DNA of 64,000 bases, taken from NCBI GenBank assembly GCA_016648135.1, contig JADDOH010023155.1, positions 1 to 64,000 on the forward strand. Direction: 5' to 3'. Origin of the DNA: Agrypnia vestita. Taxonomy: Eukaryota > Arthropoda > Insecta > Trichoptera > Phryganeidae. Positions 22,391 to 34,993 of the stretch are shown one piece after another. A program made the position numbers and the translations under genes. The first letter of the stretch is position 1, and each line of letters opens with the position of its first letter. Below the pieces are notes generated by a model. It made no database searches. It had not been told where the DNA came from and worked only from the letters and a program-made list of their open reading frames with translations.

Positions 22391-22980
22391 TGATGGGACC
22401 TATAACAAGAATTACATACGACTTTAAAAATCATGGCAATCCCAAAATTATCTATATATATATCACTAGCAAAAAGTATCTTGAAAAAATCACCACTTAT
22501 TTGGAAATCTTACTACACAAAACATGTTGCAAGAATAGAAAGAGTGCTACGTAATTTAAGTTTCTACGTATTTTGTCCTTCATAGCCAGCCAACACAAAA
22601 ATCTTCACAACTTGGAGGACCGTCTAGCCTTTTTCAAAATGCACAAATTGAAGTCCCCACGGAAAATATCCAATCTTGCAGTACCACACAAGATTTTCAG
22701 TGGAGCTATTGATTATCTTTGGCTGACCTAAATATTAATGTTGTACCCCGTATAAGAAACCAGGGGTCCTTTAGAGTACGTCAGCACCCTTGTATTATAG
22801 GTTATTTTTCTCCATTCACAAGAATGTGACTAAGTACCTACAATAGTATTGTGATGACCATAACATTGATTAAGATATTATTGCAGATACCCCAATATCA
22901 TTTAAAAAGTCACCTAAATTACATGCATTTACTTGAGAATAATCCGAACTTAGACTGAATGCAGTGGAGATGAGACCTCT
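22391..22980. other. Non-coding interval
   Basis: AT-rich sequence, no gene or clear repeat recognised. A weak match to about 46130-46270 (ATAAGAAACCAGGGGTCCTT region and CAAGAATATG) suggests an old dispersed repeat. Confidence 0.5.
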
Positions 22981-22984
22981 TAGA

Positions 22985-23360
22985 CGTATGTGAGGCAAAT
23001 TCATTTATGATAGAGTAAAGAATGAAGATATTAGGAATGAATGTAAAGCTGATTTTAACTAATTAAAAAAGGGTCGCTCTGATAGTTTGGCTATGCTGAG
23101 CTAATGAATTAGGAAAGAATGGTAAGAAAGATATATAACGCAAGTGTTGACGGCGCCAGAAAGAGAGGGCGACCGCAGAAGACTTGGCACGACCAGATTA
23201 ACCAGACACTGGAAGATGGTTCCGTCAGAAGCCTCAACAACCGTCGAGCTTGCGTGCGAAGATGTATGAATGCGGATGAGCCGAGAGTTGTGTATCAGGA
23301 CAGAATTCTGTGGCGCTCAATCCTCTCTACCTACCTCCACGGGGAAACGGTGTGATGGTA
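22985..23360 (+). pseudogene. LINE C-terminal fragment
   Basis: Decayed RVKNEDIRNECKAD leads into an open frame VRKIYNASVDGARKRGRPQK, TWHDQINQTLEDGSV, NNRRACVRRCMN and YQDRILWRSILS. It is in the family of 5760-6170, with stops in the WFGHVE region. Confidence 0.75.
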
Positions 23361-23364
23361 AGTA

Positions 23365-26185
23365 AGTACATAATCACACTGCATTGAAACATTAAATATA
23401 TATACAAGCGGTTGGAAGGTACTTGTATTTGGGATAGAGAATGGAGTTAGAAATAAGTAGTGTGTTGTTTTTTTATATGTATTTTGTAGATACCTGGTAT
23501 TCTGTTAGTGTCTTATTCAAAATAAGACAAAAGTATCAGATCTTGCATCGTATAAAAGAGGGAAAGATTATTGGAAATCGGGATCCTGGAAGAAGAACAT
23601 CTTGACTGAACACCCCGAGGCAATGGTTTGTCCGCTCTACTAAAAAGCTTTTTCGAACTGCAGTGAGCAGTGGTGATAGCCATTGCCCGTAAGCTGTAAC
23701 ACTACAGGTCTACCGAGCGAATTAATCTTTTAATATTTCCATAAATACGAGCAATATAAAATTGTTTTTTTGTCTAATTCATAAAAGAACATTTACGCTC
23801 AGAAATGGCTAGCGCAAAACAAATTACGTGAAGCGAATCCTACTAAAGAGATGTATTTTCAAATTCAATCCGATGTAAAATTGATACTGCAATAAAAAAT
23901 CCCATTAGTGTTGAGAAAAAACGAGACCGTAATATAATAAATATATTAATATAATCATGTATTTTCCATTATTATTATTAATTTAAATGAAGAGATATTA
24001 GTAGAAAATAGGAACCGATGAAGGCATTATATTTTAAAATTTGATGAACGAATTATATTATTTCAATGACCATTTTTTCACTCTTGATAATGCTCAACGC
24101 TTAGAGTAAACTTCTCAAAGTAGAAGTTGATTGAAGCAGTGCATGAAAATGAAGTCTGGGATTGATAAAAAAAACTAACCCATAAAAAGAAAGTTTTTAT
24201 TATACTCCCTTTCTCATTGAAACAGGTTTTGCGCCTAATCCACGCGTCGGGCTCGAAAATTAAATAATACAGACCATTTTTATACATATATTTACACATA
24301 AATACAATAAATAAAATTGTTATGGGTATTTTACATGTTTTGGATAGAGACAACCAAATTTAAGCAAATGTAAGCAAATGTGTGTTTTGAGAACATATTT
24401 ACTGGATTTTGTTCCCAGAGGAATGATTAATTTATTAAGATTAATTATAGAAATCAAATGGCGTAAATAGCTTCGTCTCTGTGAGACTTGTATAATTTAT
24501 CTTAAGTAATTTGTAGTATTGGACAACTGTTGAGATATTTTTGTAACAAACTTGCATACCTATACCTATATTTGGTAAAAAGCCCATCTGGAGACTGTAA
24601 GAAAAATAAAAAAAATGGACTACCGGGTTGTTTAATACCGTCATTAAGGTTGTACAGCCGAGGTTTCCCTCGCTACACCTTGACCCAAGTGACATTGTAA
24701 GGGTGACGGTATTTCGTTATACCACGGCGTTGCTTGGTTCGTACTGTAAGGATCCATTATTTATAGATTCCAAGAAACGATTATGGCAGTCGGCAGTGGC
24801 CAATACCCGCCTGGTACGACTGGGTTGGATACCTACTACTTATTCACCGTTTGAAAGTCATACCTATTATTTTGTTTTATCACTAACTGTAACCCTTCAG
24901 AAGTGACGGTTATTTTACATGCCTGTTCCTAAGGAATAAGTATTTATTTATTTATAGCCGAGACCCATGAAATAGTAATAACGACTATTATCAACATATT
25001 TGGACATTTTTAAAAATATTTCCCCTGCCGGCAGTTAATTTATTCACATTCACATTTTCACATTCGTAGGTGACAACTTTTTATGTAAACAAAATAAAAT
25101 AAGCTTTTTTCATTTGACGCCCTGCCTGCTACACTAGTATTTTACTGTATTATAGCAGACAGTGCTCTTACAGTAGCTACAGTATACGTTCAAGAATATT
25201 TATTATTTATATAAAATAGTTATTTTATGAATCAATCTTAGTGCCAATAAAAAATAAGTTATAGTAACCGTTAATTGTTAACAATTTAATAATGGTGTTA
25301 ATTCTATATTACAGACAAAGAAAAAAAATGATGTGAATTGGATTGTTAATAAAATAAAATAAATATAAGTAACTATTTAAAAAGATGAAAGTAAATGTTC
25401 ATATAGCTACTAGTATTTTTCAAATTTTGGTTATACCTTGGCTTTTAACAGGTTTTAGACATGCTTTCTTCCCTTTTCATGCAGCCAGAATTTCACTTTT
25501 GAAGAAAAATATGCGAGCTATAAGTTTTTGGTTTTGTGTTTAGAATGTTGAATATTTTTGGAGGTTGGAAGAGGTGAAATCTTTGTGAGAAGGTTTTGGT
25601 GAATTTTGGTGCAAGATAGTCGCAGTTCACCTGTGCCCTTGTTAAGTTAGAGTGAGTTGTTTGTTGGTGATCTTGTTTATGTCAATTTAGTTAATGAAAC
25701 TATTTAAAAACCTGGCGATTTCGCGTCTTTGCTAAGCCCTAGTAGGTATATATTTATAGTATCTTTTTGTCAGTCCACGGAGAGGTGGCAGTAGCAACAT
25801 GCGTTAAATTCCCGGTTCGGGTTTGCTGGCCCCATCTCAGACTGTTTAATTTCATTTTTTAGCCGTGAATTCGAACGAAATTACGGACGTTACACGGTTA
25901 CGGATGGACAGACAGACGGACGGACAAACAACGAAATTATTATGTTTGATCAAAAAAGTCAAAAAATTATTAAAATAAATTTCTAAAATATTTGATATTT
26001 TAGTAGTTTTGAAAATATGTAAAGTATTCAAGCAACAGTGTTCTAATATGGGGGGTTATTATTTATTTATTTAAATTTATTTTTTGTAATTTTTATTAAG
26101 TTACTTATTACATAATATTATGACCTTTTACGTAAATTTACAATTGATTTTACATTAAAAGTATATATGTAGTAGTATATTGAGT
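23365..26185. other. Non-coding interval with repeat ends
   Basis: No gene seen. About 24460-24500 is a fragment of the TCTCACAGAGACG short-element family. Bases 24885-24950 are the CTGTAACCCTTCAGAAGTGAC end of the repeat at 10085. Around 25890-25945 is an ACGGACGGACAAACAACGAA repeat, also found inverted near 10130. Confidence 0.55.
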
Positions 26186-26189
26186 ATCT

Positions 26190-26960
26190 CACTAGTCAAT
26201 TTCGAGTAGAAACTATTTTTTATGCTTTGGGTGAAATGTTGACAGTTACAGAGATAAGAGAAATCAAAGTTTGCATTTTTTTTTCAATATTTTTGACTTA
26301 TTTTCTGTAAAATGTTGGATTGTTACTACAGTAACTCATATGGCATATTAAAAATTTATTCGCTTTAATACAGTAAGAAGTTACTTGTTAAAATGTTGAA
26401 TTTGAACTATTAATTTAAATAATAAACTCAGTAATTCAGATAAAAATAATAAGAGACAAAAACAAACGCACTCAACACATGATTTGACAGTTGGAATGCA
26501 CACAAAAAGGTTAGTACAAGCGACTGTTGAATTTGTAACAATGTCATTTCTGCAAGTGACATGCGCGTAGTTCTCACCTCACATTAGATTTTTCTAAGAA
26601 ACACGCTATTCTATGAAAAATTTACTTGACTAAAACAAAAAACCCGAAGACATATAGACGGGCTAGTATAATATTATACGAAAATACACAGTACAGGACG
26701 AATTTTTTTTCGATTTGATTGGATCTAAAAAAACAAATTTGATACGCGCAAACAAGTAAGATATAAGCATTGACATGAAGTTGTATACAGAAACGTCGGA
26801 AATAAAAAATCTAGCCATAGTCACGAATTACGGCTAGAAATTTAATTCAACTTTTTCTTAAGATAAGGATAATTTAATAAAAAAAATTCCAGAATCTTAA
26901 CTAATGCTCAGCTTTTTTGCTTGTATGCGCTGCACGCCACTGATAAATAGTAACCTAGCG
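26190..26960. repeat. Two dispersed repeats back to back
   Basis: Bases 26190-26400 match about 21040-21245 (foldback-family interior: GTTGACAGTTACAGAGATA, TGTTGGATTGTTACTACAGT). Bases 26480-26960 match 42690-43165, ending TGCGCTGCACGCCACTGATA. Confidence 0.6.
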
Positions 26961-27104
26961 ATTGCTGTCAAAAGTCAAAATGTTGTTTATTAAAAGACAG
27001 CGTACATTTAATAAATTAAAATGTGTGTGTTGTCTTGTTGTATATGTAATTATGTCATAACTGTAATGGACATTATTATTAATAAATTAATATTCAAGAT
27101 ACAT

Positions 27105-27290
27105 ATATTATAAATGTCTCATAGAGACGAAATTATATTTTTTATGAGAAAGTAGGTATGGAAGCCTGTGTTCATAGGGCTTACGACCCGGCTTAAGTGA
27201 TAACTCTACAAAATGTAACGTTCATCATTTCCACCCATGACAGAATACCACATCTATCAACTTTTTGGAAGTTGTATATATATTTAAGTT
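27105..27290 (+). repeat. Short inverted-repeat element, GTGATCACTTAAGCC family
   Basis: It carries ATATTATAAATGTCTCATAGAG, GGCTTAAGTGATAACTCTAC and CACCCATGACAGAATACCA in order. A further end fragment, TATTATATGTCTCACAGAGA, is at 27610-27640. Confidence 0.65.
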
Positions 27291-27649
27291 TTAAAACCCG
27301 TTTCATATGTAAGTTTCTATTATCATAAGCGCGACCGGCATACAAAGCTTTTTCATTCCCCCTAATTAAACACAGATGTCACTAATGAGATATCCATTTT
27401 TGATTGTAATTTTTAAAGCAATATCCTTTATATGTGTAACGAGATTTTTACGAATTATTAGCATTACATTAGAATACGCCTAAAATGTCATTTCAATTTA
27501 TTAAACTTTTTAGACCAGTTTTTTACATTCAGAATATTTTGAGTTTGCCCAAATTTAATAATAAATAAAAGCACTGAATTTTGTCCCAGAGACATCATTA
27601 ATCATGATATATTATATGTCTCACAGAGATGAAATTATATATCTTATAT

Positions 27650-28450
27650 TATCATTGAATTGTCTCATAAAAAGGTTGTCACTTCACTTCAGTCAACACT
27701 GTATGTTTAATTCATTTTTACCGCTGCATATTTCAGGTAAGTACTACACTGAAACTGGAAATGACGTATCAATCATTTTTAATATATAATATTATCCTTT
27801 TTCTGAATACATTTACACCACAATAAAGGTTGAATAAAACATTTCTCTTGTTGGAGAAGCGTGGAGAAAACAAGTTGAACTGAGAGAATTACAAATGAGA
27901 ATGCGCAGAGAGTGGTCCACAAAGGACACCATCGGAAATGGGAGCCAATGGATAGGATACTTTCATGACAACGCATCAGGAAAGTAAATGAGGGAAGAAG
28001 ATAGAAAGAAAGGTCAGAGACAAAAATACATCCATCAAATAATTTAAACATCTGTTAAAATTAGCAAAGCAATTTATAATAAATAAAAAATTGCGAGCGG
28101 GTAATTATGTACGCGCGTTAAAAGTGATACTTTTTGGCATAGGATAAAATACCACGTGAGAAGAGCGCTATCTAGAGTAGCGTAGTCTTGATAATGTTAG
28201 TGATGGACATTATTAAGTAGAAAAATATGCTGTTTTGCTGCTTAGGTATATCTCATTATTATTATTTGAGCCATCTGGTAGCGTTAGCGACGGACATTAT
28301 TACGTATAGAATTATACGTTTTTGTACCTCATTTTTTTATACACCTCATCATTATTTGTAGCGTGAGTATTTGTTAGCGCCAATAACGGACCTTGTTACA
28401 TAAAGAATTACATATTTTGTGTTGTATACAACTAGAAGTATTTTATTTTA
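27650..28450. other. Non-coding interval
   Basis: No gene recognised. About 28130-28420 is a dispersed repeat with two CATCTGGTAGCGTTAG-like units and GTGATGGACATTATTA, shared with about 17740-17880. Confidence 0.55.
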
Positions 28451-28454
28451 TTTA

Positions 28455-28638
28455 TTTATTTTTATTAAAAAATAGAAGCGAACATGGAATACGTGTCGCA
28501 TCAATATTCTTACCATTTTCAAACCAAGCTGAACGCTTGTGCTGTAAAATAGGACTAACTTGCTGGTGTCCCGAAATGGGCTCGAACCCCCGACCACCAG
28601 ATCACTAGGCGAGCGTCATGATCACTATACCAAACAAC
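28455..28638 (-). repeat. tRNA-headed SINE (family of 14485)
   Basis: The minus strand begins with the tRNA-like head (A box TGGTATAGTGATC, B box GGGTTCGAGCCC). It continues through AGTTAGTCCTATTTTACAGC and the CGTATTCCATGTTCGC region to an A/T tail. Confidence 0.8.
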
Positions 28639-28639
28639 A

Positions 28640-30710
28640 CAAACTAGAATTTCCATCAATGACACAATCTTCATCAACGGATAAAAATGTAAAATACACA
28701 TTAAATACAGCACCTATCACAAATAGAATAACATTTTTCTTGTATTAAAAAGAGATAATGAAACAGTAGCACAGAATTCAATCACAGTAATAACTAACAC
28801 ATTAAGAATTTGATCAAATTTATATTATTAAAAATACATCAGCAAGTAGAAAATAAACAACAGTAGCGCTTGGATCACATGCAATGTTCGAAATACAATT
28901 TTCAAACAACTTGATGCTAATTGCTGTTGGTTAAATATCTGACTTCATGGTGAAAATAGGTATTATAAAATACCTATTCCGTTGCATGATGCGCGCGAAT
29001 TTCGTTGCATCCTAAAATTTCATTCGCAACGCGCCTAAAAAAAGAATAACTTTAAAAAATATGGCAACATTTTATTTAAAGTTTATATAAAGCATTTTCT
29101 ACAACTACAAGTCTAACGAGATGATTAAAATAATTTCTGCATTTTAACAACCGTTCGTGAATGGCTTAACCGCGGAAATAATTAAAATAATCAACAAGTT
29201 TTTAAATGTATCGACAAAACCAAAAATAAATCAAAACGTCCAAATAATGACAGGTGATACGGCTAACAAATAAATGTTGCCAGAGCATAATTATTAAACA
29301 ACCAAGTGAAAGCCGTCAATATTGACAGAAAAAATATATTTATACACAACAATTTGGTACGTAACTAACCTACCTTCTGGTATCAAATTAAATTGTTATT
29401 AAATACATGGAAATTAGAAATTGCTTTCAGTACTTTGAAATTAGTCGTACTTTAACGAGATTTATACGAATAAATCCAACTAAAATATACATCTCGGAAT
29501 ATTCCCTTTATCATCAAAATATAATAATTTTGTTGTGTCTGTCTGTAATTTTAGGTAAGTATTTTTTTAAATCTGCTTAAAAATACCTACATTTCGAAAC
29601 ATGTGGGAAATTTACGGTACAAAAAAATATAATCGCGATTGTGAAATTCGCCAAAAATCGTGAAACTCTGTCTGAACAAAGCCATTAATTTTGTGAAAAA
29701 CGTCTGTATTTTTTCATATTTCTAGAAATCATTTTAATATCCCAGAATACGCGTCACACGTAGGAAGTTTTGAAAGGAAATTGATTAATTACACTAGTCT
29801 GAAGTGGCAAATTCCCTTGAATGCAAATTAAGTGGCCATTTTCAATAATTCTGATTAAACATTTTCGAGTAGAAAACAAACAAAACTACCGCGTAGTCAG
29901 ACATTTGAAAATTGTAATGGTACCTACTCTACCGTAGGAAGGTAATAATTCAAATTATGTAGGTAGATACTATACAGATGTCTTAAGGGGTTTTAAACAC
30001 TATATTTTGTAAAAACGTAAAACAAATTTATTTTTGATCTGTGGCAACACAAATTGAACTTACGATAGGTCCCGACGGACTAGGAACTCGTGTGTGTGTT
30101 AATACAATTTTAAAACTGATTATAAAATACATTTTATATATTTATTTACTTAACTGCATTTATTAATAATCTTCATTATTAGGTATTACAGACCATTCTT
30201 TATCTTTGCTGGAAGCACCTCCCCAAGTGTTTCTATTTTTTCGATTCGCTATTGTTAGGTGTCGTTCATTTCCGAAAAACTTGAAGATTTCGTGAATACA
30301 GACAATCTTCAAAAACTGTTATTTTCAGCGGGGAATTTTCAGAACTGTTCTCTGGCTGACATTTTTATTTAGCAATGGCCCTAACGCTCGCAACCGGATC
30401 TAAATGTCGGCTGAAGGTGTCGGAAACACATCGTGAACTCGGAGCGGCATATCAACTGACATTTTAGTCAAAATTGACCTTTTTGTGGCAATAATTTTCC
30501 CTTAAAACTGCGTTCAAACATGTCAAATTTCTATGTACCTACTTAAAGTTACAATAGACAATTTTTATTTCAGAAGCACTATCAATATTTTTACAACTGT
30601 TAATTTAATTAGAAATAAAATAAAAGAGTTACGTCAGGTATAATATACATATAGACAGAAGGGACAGATTCAGAAATACTCAAATAAGATAATGTCTCGA
30701 CGTAAAGCCC
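28640..30710. other. Non-coding interval
   Basis: AT-rich, with few open frames and no recognised gene or repeat. It is among the less repeat-dense stretches of the window. Confidence 0.5.
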
Positions 30711-30714
30711 TTAT

Positions 30715-31000
30715 TGACGTTTATCCAGAAATCGCAGTTACGATGGTTGGAGCATATCTTGCGGATGCAGGCAGATAGACTGCCGAAGCGGATATTCCAG
30801 GCAAGACCAGAAGGCAGGAGACAAAGTAGTAGTCCTAGAAGGAGCTGACGGAAACAGTTGGAGGACTGCTGCGAAGCGAGGTTGCGACTAAATTGGGCTG
30901 ACGTGGAGAGCGAAGCCCAATATAGGAATAGTTGGAACCTTCTATGCGGTGCAGGGACCCCGACCCAATAGGATAAGGGGTAGAAGAAGAAGAAGAAGTT
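30715..31000 (+). pseudogene. LINE C-terminal fragment with (GAA)n tail
   Basis: A degraded copy of the 13745-14090 family in the opposite orientation. Recognisable runs are GCAGGCAGATAGACTGCCGA, GGAGGACTGCTGCGAAGCG and GTGCAGGGACCCCGACCC, ending in five GAA units. Frameshifts are numerous. Confidence 0.7.
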
Positions 31001-31004
31001 AGGT

Positions 31005-32176
31005 ATAAATTTATTTTTTCACCGTAGGTATGCATACCTATGCCAAATGGCGCTGTTTTCACGGTGTTAATCTGCGACCGATATGCCAATAAATCAAAAG
31101 TAGGTACATTTTTTTAGCATTTAATTAGTTGATTTAAGAGTTAATTTTTAAGGTTTTGTAAATTGTACGTTAAGTAGTAAATAAAATGTATGGATGTCTA
31201 TCTTATTATATTTTTTTGTAATTAAAAAAAACTTCATTTTTGACGGGTTATGGGTAGTAAATATATAATATTACGGGGTACAAAGGCCAAGGCAGCAATA
31301 TCAAAAAAAAATTTTGAAAGCAGTCACCGAATATTAGGTACCTAGGTACTCATTTAAAATGTACTGAATTTTAGAATTTATGTATCTATCCCTTCCAAAA
31401 TCACATTCCCTTCTAAAACCATATTTTCTTTAAATTTATAGGCTGTTTCCTATAAAATTTCGAATTTAATACATTTTAAATTATTAATAATAGTAATCCT
31501 CCATGACTGCATTCAAATTATTTTGGATAATCCTGCCTTTGCTCTTATACCCCACATATATTTTTTTTATTACTTTATTATAAATGAGAATACTAGATGC
31601 AAAATATATAATAACAATACATAACTTATAACACACTCAACCCAATATCTCAATTACAAGAGTCTTACATATATTCATTCAGCATACGAATTGTTTATGT
31701 ACGAATTGACATGCACAGCGAGAGGCATGTACAGTGCACGTGGCGAACAAGCAAACAAAATAAAAGTGGCAACAGTTATTGATACGGAGTATAATGAACA
31801 TCGCAAATTTGCAAGCCAATGTTGCAGTTGTTGCGCGTAAGATCTGCGATTGCCGATTTTCACTTCTATCATCTCAATATTCCCAAATGATTAACTGCAT
31901 CTTGCAATAAAATTAATGCGCTTCCGGCCCACACTTGAAGCTGAGTGAATGATTCGTGTTGATTTACGAGTCTATTGGTTACCTGTTTTCCTTTCATTAT
32001 GGCTGTTTCGCACGACACGCAACCGTTACCAATAAAATAATATTATGTAGAGGTTGGTACGCCGATAATCAATAATTGCAATTCATTAATGTTCAGATCA
32101 ATCGATGAAGTTGAATGAACTATCATTTCTATTAATTCTGACGCTGGTCTCTCGGCATTGCCTCTCTTTTTGCAGG
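31005..32176. other. Non-coding interval
   Basis: No gene seen. A TTTTTGACGGGTTATGGGTAG repeat end lies at about 31235. Confidence 0.55.
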
Positions 32177-32630
32177 ACCACTATAACACTATAACTTGGC
32201 GTGCGGCGACTTTGGAACTAAAACCCGCCCCGCCCGCACCCGGCGGTAACCCCTCGTCGCGTAATTCAGTACAATTTTGTATTTGCTCGGGAGCTGTGAC
32301 ATCTTGATTACCAATATACACTGAATTTTTATGTCCAAAACATCCTAAACAGTTCGGGATGGTGCAAGAACAATTGCCAATGAAGTATTAAAGTTTTGCG
32401 AAGCTGAAAAAGCAAATAATGGACCGATTTTACCGTCTGACAGTTTGACAGATTGAACGGCCGCCATTACTGCATGCTTTGTTTAGTGCTGCCCGACCAA
32501 ATTTCTGTTAAAGGCTACGACACCGGTCACAAGACATTCTGCACATTATGTATTGTGTAATAAATTTACCCCCTGGCAACTTCTGTTACGCGACAGGGAC
32601 GCCCTCCCTCGCACGCCAATTTATAGTGGT
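32177..32630. mobile_element. GC-rich MITE, copy 1
   Basis: Ends in inverted orientation: ACCACTATAAC...TTGGCGTGCGGCG on the left and CGCACGCCAATTTATAGTGG on the right. The 454-bp interior (CCCGCACCCGGCGGTAAC, GTGACATCTTGATTACCA, CACCGGTCACAAGACATTC) recurs inverted at 36885-37279 and 62402-62850. No protein is encoded; it looks like a non-autonomous DNA transposon. Confidence 0.75.
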
Positions 32631-32957
32631 CGTATTCTACCCAAACTGACATCTGTCCTACCTAACTTGCAGAATAGGAGCCAGCAACCGCCAGACTTGC
32701 GTTATAGTATCAAACCTGAAATATTTTATCTACATGTACACTACAGTAGGTAAGAAGGCTTGGATATTATGACATTTGAGTTCGGGGGATTTTGGTAGAT
32801 AACAGGTAATAAGCACAGGTACAATGCGTAAGTATAACGTTAAAATATAAGGTATCGGGTAGTATTGTTAAATGACCCGAATAAAATATATAAAATTCAG
32901 ATTTGTAAATGACATGATTATTTGATATATGAGTTTCAGGGCGTCTGGCGGAAGAAA

Positions 32958-33075
32958 TGACGAAAAACGTCAGTGACCAAGGCCGACGCCGCACGGCCCG
33001 TATCTTCCGCCGCGTCTTTCCCGTCGCGTCAAATCGGCAGAGTAAATAGATCGCCGGATCATCCGCGTAGTGTGT
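32958..33075. repeat. Partial copy of the 142-bp Harbinger-like MITE
   Basis: CGTCGCGTCAAATCGGC, ATCGCCGGATCATCCGCG and TTTGATAAGC match 46590-46650. The outer repeats are degenerate. Confidence 0.6.
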
Positions 33076-33089
33076 TTGATAAGCATATA

Positions 33090-34990
33090 TTTTGTGCTAC
33101 CAATCTATATATTTATCCTACCCACAATAAATAGTAAATATCTACTTTAAAAAAAATCTAATGCAGTATTTAAAACAAATTTTAAGTATTCATTAATTAG
33201 AAAGAAAAAATATATGTATCTACTATGTATCTGCTATGTACCTACCTACTATCGAAAAAATATTTTAATATTTTCAGAGTATAAAAATTTAGAGAGATAT
33301 GAACTAACCCCATTCTTTAGGAAAAGGAGATGGGTTACAGCGCTCCCTCGTGTATGTTTAAGACACATTTATACCGCAGTTAAAGTATTCATTCTTACAT
33401 AATTAAATCCCGTAGCAAACAAAACGAATTTTTCACATTAGAAATTGTATTTTAATTTTAAAATTTCGTTCCAAACCGAGTCCCTTAAGTAAAAACATCT
33501 TTTTGTAATAATGAGCGACTTAAGTACTAAGACATTATACTTCTAAGGGTGTTTAGTCTGATCTTTTCACAATTGTTTTAAAATTTACAAGCTCATAGTA
33601 TTTTTTTAGACAAGTCAAACTTATTGCACCGGGTTTTATACATTTGTTAGATCCTGTCTGCCTATATATTTTAAGGGAGGTGAACATTTTAAATATCATA
33701 CTGCTGTATACGTCGTAAAAGAAGGAAATGTGTTTTCATTAAAAATATAAAATAAGTGACATTGAGATATCGAGGTTGAAACATTCAACATGTGATATTA
33801 AATTAATTGAAAATGTTCAAATTATGAGTTTTACCATCAAATAACTATAAATAGACACGGAATATTCACATGCAGATTTTTACCTGGAATGGAGATGGAA
33901 AAAACATGAAAGTTTAAACTCATTTAGGCCAATATTGCGGTTAATGAGTTTTACCTTTAAAGGGACGATATTAGCTATATCAAAGGTATTCCAGATTTAA
34001 TTAAAAATGGTTATATTATGCTGACGATACCCAGCGTGTACTATGTACTTTTAGGATTCATTTCAATACAAAGTTGGTAACAATTTTAAAATGCAATAAT
34101 ATATTTATCATACTCTCGTATGTCACAATTTTTTCATAATCATCGTTAGTTATTGCGGCGAAATTAGTATCGCTGTACCCTTAAAGGAAATGTTCCAGGT
34201 TCGTAACCCAATGACAGATAACCTAATACGTTTTCACAAGATAATTTTTTTTGTATATACTATTGATTTATCTAATTTTTTTCAATATCTTAGAACTATA
34301 TTTATGCTAAAATTGCAACTTCTCAATAAAGTAGGTATATTTTCATTAAAAAATATAAAAAGTAGATATTTATTAGGTACCTACTTATTATTATTGAATC
34401 ACTCAAATCTAATTTGAAAATGCTTTAAACAACTCTTAAAATTATGCTAATACCCTTACCCATATTATTTATGATAGTCAAGATAACTATGGAAGGTAGC
34501 TTTGCACCTAAAACTCCTTGACTTGACCTAACAACCTAATTTCAATTAGACATTTGATTGCCTTATTAAATGAGATTCGATTTGTACCAAAGGTTGATTT
34601 AAGTATAGACGTGGACTTGAAAATAAACCATAATACTAATAGGTACCAACATAATATCAACTACCTATCTGGATACCGACCCGTATTATAAATAATCTAG
34701 TGCGAATTATGCCAAAGAAAATTGCTTTATTTCGATAACTACTGAGTGATTCTACGACCTTCTCGTCAAAAGCTGGCCAAAGATTTAACTTTTTTTTCTT
34801 GTTTAGGATTGCAATGATATTTGTACAGAAAATCCCTTAATTAAAGACGTAGGTAGGTACCTATAAAAAGGGTTTCAAATCGATTTCATTGTTTTAAAAT
34901 TGTGTATATATTTTTCATTATTTCAACCCAATCTTGCAGAAATTCAACCTCAAATGTTGACTATCGTGGAAAAATGGTCTATATTCATCT
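33090..34990. other. Non-coding interval
   Basis: AT-rich with many TACCTACTTA-like words; no gene or repeat family recognised. Confidence 0.5.
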
Positions 34991-34993
34991 ATA

